Assembly (NCBI GenBank): GCA_018268695.1
Contig: JAFDWD010001056.1
Location: 1 to 6,707, forward strand
Length of the DNA stretch: 6,707 nucleotides
Direction of reading: 5' to 3'
Origin: Actinomycetota bacterium
Lineage (GTDB): Bacteria > Actinomycetota > Thermoleophilia > Solirubrobacterales > 70-9
Part shown: in pieces, positions 4,854 through 6,707 of the stretch
How positions within the stretch are numbered: the first letter of the stretch is position 1
How the letters are laid out: each line of letters begins with the position of its first letter
The notes under the pieces: generated by a model
The model's database searches: none
What the model was told of the DNA's origin: nothing
The model's input: the letters and a program-made list of their open reading frames with translations, nothing else
Translations under genes and position numbers: made by a program

Positions 4854-6245
4854 ATGCGCCGTCTCGCCCTGATCGTCGCCGTCTTCGCCGCCCTGCTGGG
4901 CGCGTTCGGGGCCGCCTCCGCGCAGGCGGCGTCGCCCTGGACCCTGACCAACCTCAACCTCGGCGACGGGGAAACGATCTTCGGGATGAACTGCGAACCG
5001 AGCGGCTCCTGCATCGGGGTCGGCCAGGAAGGCGTGGTGATCCAGTCGACCGCGCCGACCGCGGGCGCCGGCGCCTGGACCGTCGGGCACATCAGCGAAG
5101 CCGAAAACCTGCGCGCGAACCTGCGCGGGATCACCTGCCCGTCGCCGACGCTCTGCGTCGCGGTCGACTTCAGCGGCGGCGTCTGGACGACCACCGACCC
5201 CGGCGCGGGCGCCGGCTCCTGGTCGCCGACGCGGATCCCGAAAGCCAAGTCGCTGTTCGGAGTCAACTGCGGGCCTGTGGTCTGCGTGGTGGTCGGCAGC
5301 AGCGGCCAGGTGCTCACCTCGACCAACCCGACCGGTGGCCCGACCGCCTGGACGCGTGCCACGCTGCCCGGCGAACCGCCACTGCGCACCGTCACCTGCA
5401 CCGGCTTCCTCTGCGTGGCGAGCGCCTCCAACGGGGAAATCTGGACCACCTCGAGCCCGACGCTGGGCGCGGCGGCGTGGACCCCGCAGGGCAGTCCGGC
5501 CGGAGAAAACCCGATCCTCGCGCTCGCCTGCGCCAACGAATACCTCTGCGTCGCCGGCAACGAAGGCGGGGTCCTCTTCTCCAACGCGCCGACCGGCGGC
5601 GTCGCCACCTGGCCGGTCGGCCCGATGCCCTACCGCTTCCAGAACGTCGCCGCCTCCTGTCCCTCGACGACCCTGTGCGTGATCTCCAGCAACAACGGCG
5701 AAGTCAGCGCGTCGACCAATCCGAGCGGCGGCTCCACGACCTGGCGCACCGAACACCTGATCAAAGGCGTCACCAACGCCCTCTTCGGCCTCTCCTGCCC
5801 GACCGAAGGGCTCTGCGTCGCGGCCGGCAAATTCGGCCAGATCCTCACCACGACCGCGCCCGCCGCCACCGGACAGCCGGAACCGCCGCCTCCCCCGTCG
5901 CCGCCGAGCACCCTCCTCATGCACGGGCCGCGCCAGCTCATCCGCCTCGGCGTCCACAGCGCCGCCCCCACCGTCTCCTTCAACTTCAAAGCCTCCGGCG
6001 TCGGCCCCTTCTGGTTCCGCTGCAAGCTCGACTCCCGACCCGGCACCATCTGCACCAGCCCCCTGAAGATGCGCGTCGGCGTCGGCAGCCACGCTTTCCG
6101 GGTCCGCGCCTTCGGCCCCGGCGGCCCGGCCCCGACCCAGGTCCTCTACCGCTTCAAGGTCGAACGGGCGAAGCCAAAGCCGAAACCCAAACCGAAGAAG
6201 AAGCAGCCGCGCCCGAAGGGCGCCGGGACGAAGTCGGCGGGCTGA
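4854..6245 (+). CDS. Secreted seven-repeat Cys/Trp beta-propeller-like protein with Ig-like domain and Lys/Pro tail
   Basis: This 463-residue exported protein has no enzymatic motif I recognise. Residues 1-25 are a signal peptide (MRRLALIVAVFAALLGAFGA, cleavage near AQA-AS). Residues 27-340 hold seven repeats of about 43-48 residues. Each has a CxxxxC or CxxxxxC pair followed by V-A, G-x-V/I, T-S/T-x-P and W. The cysteine pairs are 47/53, 95/101, 139/144, 182/187, 226/232, 269/275 and 315/321. Trp is at 29, 75, 123, 166, 209, 253 and 297. The N-terminal W29 strand supplies what repeat seven lacks, as in circularly closed propellers. A Pro-rich linker (342-352) leads to an Ig-like domain (about 354-437, Cys390/Cys400, GSHAFRVRAFG) resembling the 'FECSLDG...CTSP...GSHTFRVRA' modules of actinobacterial surface proteins. 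The tail is a Lys/Pro repeat (440-450). No LPXTG or terminal membrane helix is present. Surface binding or adhesion is a guess. Confidence 0.88.
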   Translation: MRRLALIVAVFAALLGAFGAASAQAASPWTLTNLNLGDGETIFGMNCEPSGSCIGVGQEGVVIQSTAPTAGAGAWTVGHISEAENLRANLRGITCPSPTLCVAVDFSGGVWTTTDPGAGAGSWSPTRIPKAKSLFGVNCGPVVCVVVGSSGQVLTSTNPTGGPTAWTRATLPGEPPLRTVTCTGFLCVASASNGEIWTTSSPTLGAAAWTPQGSPAGENPILALACANEYLCVAGNEGGVLFSNAPTGGVATWPVGPMPYRFQNVAASCPSTTLCVISSNNGEVSASTNPSGGSTTWRTEHLIKGVTNALFGLSCPTEGLCVAAGKFGQILTTTAPAATGQPEPPPPPSPPSTLLMHGPRQLIRLGVHSAAPTVSFNFKASGVGPFWFRCKLDSRPGTICTSPLKMRVGVGSHAFRVRAFGPGGPAPTQVLYRFKVERAKPKPKPKPKKKQPRPKGAGTKSAG

Positions 6246-6349
6246 GGCGGCGGGGGCGGCCGTCCGAGGGGCGGGTGGGAGTGCGGTGTTTCTCCGAGGG
6301 TCCGTGCGTGAGAGGCCACACCCGGCCGGGATCGTCGACGAAGATGCCG

Positions 6350-6396
6350 GGAACTCCACACTTCCCTGCGCCTTCGATCCGGATCCGTGGAGTTCC
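6350..6396. repeat. 10-bp inverted repeat flanking a GATCCGGATC palindrome
   Basis: GGAACTCCAC (6350-6359) and GTGGAGTTCC (6387-6396) are perfect complements separated by 27 bases. The spacer contains the 10-bp palindrome GATCCGGATC (6376-6385). It could form a hairpin with an inner stem, or be the ends of a small repeat element. No duplicated target site is evident. Confidence 0.6.
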
Positions 6397-6420
6397 GTGA
6401 CGGTTCCACGTCGCCCAGGA

Positions 6421-6472
6421 CGCGCTGCGTGACTTTGGGCCCCTATGAGGGCCTCAACTCGCGCAGCGCGAG
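6421..6472. repeat. Imperfect long hairpin competing with a local palindrome
   Basis: CGCGCTGCG (6421-6429) pairs perfectly with CGCAGCGCG (6462-6470). The pairing continues inward through a G-T wobble, GA/TC, and GGCCC (6438-6442) with GGGCC (6449-6453), giving a hairpin of about 50 nt. The right arm also belongs to the local perfect palindrome CTCGCGC-A-GCGCGAG (6458-6472), so both stems cannot form at once. TGAGG-G-CCTCA (6446-6456) is a further palindrome inside. No T-run follows. Confidence 0.6.
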
Positions 6473-6473
6473 A

Positions 6474-6497
6474 TCGGTGTTGTGCAACACGCACCGA
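6474..6497. repeat. Nested palindrome TCGGTG...CACCGA with GTGTTG-TG-CAACAC
   Basis: TCGGTG (6474-6479) pairs with CACCGA (6492-6497). The overlapping 14-bp dyad GTGTTG-TG-CAACAC (6477-6490) is a second perfect inverted repeat. It lies four bases after the previous palindrome and continues the cluster. Confidence 0.55.
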
Positions 6498-6611
6498 ACT
6501 CAGGACTTCTCACGCTCTCCGTGACGCCGTGACACATCGGCGACGGTTCCGTGTCCCTCCCGTGCGCCTCGCGTGACCCGGGCGCGACAACCCCTCATCC
6601 CCTCCCGAGGA

Positions 6612-6667
6612 CCCGGCCGTCTCGGCCACGGCCACAGCCAGCCAGGGCCGTGGCCGAGACGGCCGGG
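6612..6667. repeat. Perfect 22-bp inverted repeat with 12-nt loop (possible bidirectional terminator)
   Basis: Positions 6612-6633 are exactly complementary to 6646-6667, starting CCCGGCCGTCTCGG and ending CCGAGACGGCCGGG. The loop, 6634-6645, is acagccagccag, itself a cagc repeat. There is no T-run on either side. In high-GC actinobacteria such stems often act as terminators without a U-tail and would work in both directions. It lies 366 bases beyond the propeller stop, far for that gene, so it may serve a converging gene or an RNA encoded in between. Confidence 0.7.
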
Positions 6668-6672
6668 CTCGC

Positions 6673-6686
6673 CGCAAGCCCTTGCG
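6673..6686. repeat. Small inverted repeat CGCAAG-CC-CTTGCG
   Basis: Six-bp arms are separated by two bases, six bases after the 22-bp stem. As RNA it can fold with a four-base loop. It may add to termination from the stem beside it or be chance. Confidence 0.35.
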
Positions 6687-6707
6687 TCCCCTTGACGTCG
6701 ACGGGCC

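Larger units (their letters stand above)
6399..6550 (+). repeat. Direct repeat GACGGTTCC (two copies)
   Basis: GACGGTTCC occurs at 6399-6407 and 6542-6550. Each is followed after two bases by GTC, so the extended word is GACGGTTCC-NN-GTC. The two copies bracket the palindrome cluster at 6437-6497. They may be iterated protein-binding sites or boundaries of the repeat element. Confidence 0.45.
6246..6707. other. Non-coding region rich in inverted repeats
   Basis: I find no credible gene in these 462 bases. The open frames that cross it have no family resemblance, no ribosome sites and Arg/Pro-rich composition typical of antisense GC-rich DNA. Both strands were checked by eye for tRNA, RNase P, SRP and tmRNA signatures, and none was recognised. 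It contains CCCGGCCGGG (6321-6330, a perfect palindrome), the separate repeats listed below, and five copies of CGTGAC (starting at 6396, 6428, 6520, 6528 and 6572). A TTGACG at 6692-6697 could be a -35 box for a gene beyond the right edge. Confidence 0.7.

Noticed and set aside
4806..6494. Minus-strand 562-codon open frame opposite the propeller gene
   Set aside because: It has low-complexity Gly/Ala/Arg/Asp composition, while the plus strand carries a clear signal peptide, regular repeats and an Ig-like domain.
6246..6611. Known RNA gene (tRNA, RNase P, SRP, tmRNA) or CRISPR array in the right-hand intergenic region
   Set aside because: None of their characteristic conserved sequences was recognised, and the repeats are palindromic and irregularly spaced, not regular repeat-spacer units.

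Overview
The window is very GC-rich with strong G/C third-position bias. Its protein families suggest a high-GC actinobacterium, most likely of the Thermoleophilia/Solirubrobacterales type. The clues are an actinobacterial-style MlaE/YrbE permease, an ArsR/MFS efflux pair, a RodZ-like HTH membrane protein, a C40 peptidase, and a secreted Cys/Trp-repeat protein ending in a Ser/Thr/Cys Ig-like domain. This placement is inferred from family resemblance and was not computed.

Layout. Positions 1-4760 read entirely on the minus strand, so the order of transcription is right to left. The C40-type secreted peptidase (4760-4086) ends at a short stem-plus-T-run terminator (4036-4057). Next is an ArsR-family regulator (3976-3395) whose stop overlaps by one base (TGATG) the start of an MFS exporter (3395-2106). 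Then come a RodZ-like bitopic protein (2007-1204), a GntR-family regulator with a coiled-coil tail (1158-397), and the first 116 residues of an MlaE/YrbE ABC permease (349 to the left edge). That permease is probably the first gene of an Mce-type lipid-import operon continuing outside the window. On the plus strand, diverging from the C40 gene, is one secreted protein (4854-6245). I read it as a seven-bladed beta-propeller followed by an Ig-like domain and a Lys/Pro tail.

The last 462 bases (6246-6707) contain no credible gene but are packed with inverted repeats. They hold a 10-bp-arm repeat, a cluster of back-to-back palindromes with two mutually exclusive foldings, repeated GACGGTTCC and CGTGAC words, and a perfect 22-bp stem with a 12-nt loop. 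This is the least explained part of the window.

How the genes may work together. ArsR-MFS looks like a self-contained, translationally coupled and probably autoregulated efflux module. The GntR gene lies directly upstream of the permease on the same strand, which is reminiscent of the GntR regulators that sit beside mce operons in mycobacteria. Its start codon lies inside a perfect inverted repeat, suggesting leaderless, autoregulated transcription. The C40 peptidase and the propeller are both exported and share a 93-bp divergent promoter region, so they may be co-regulated envelope proteins.
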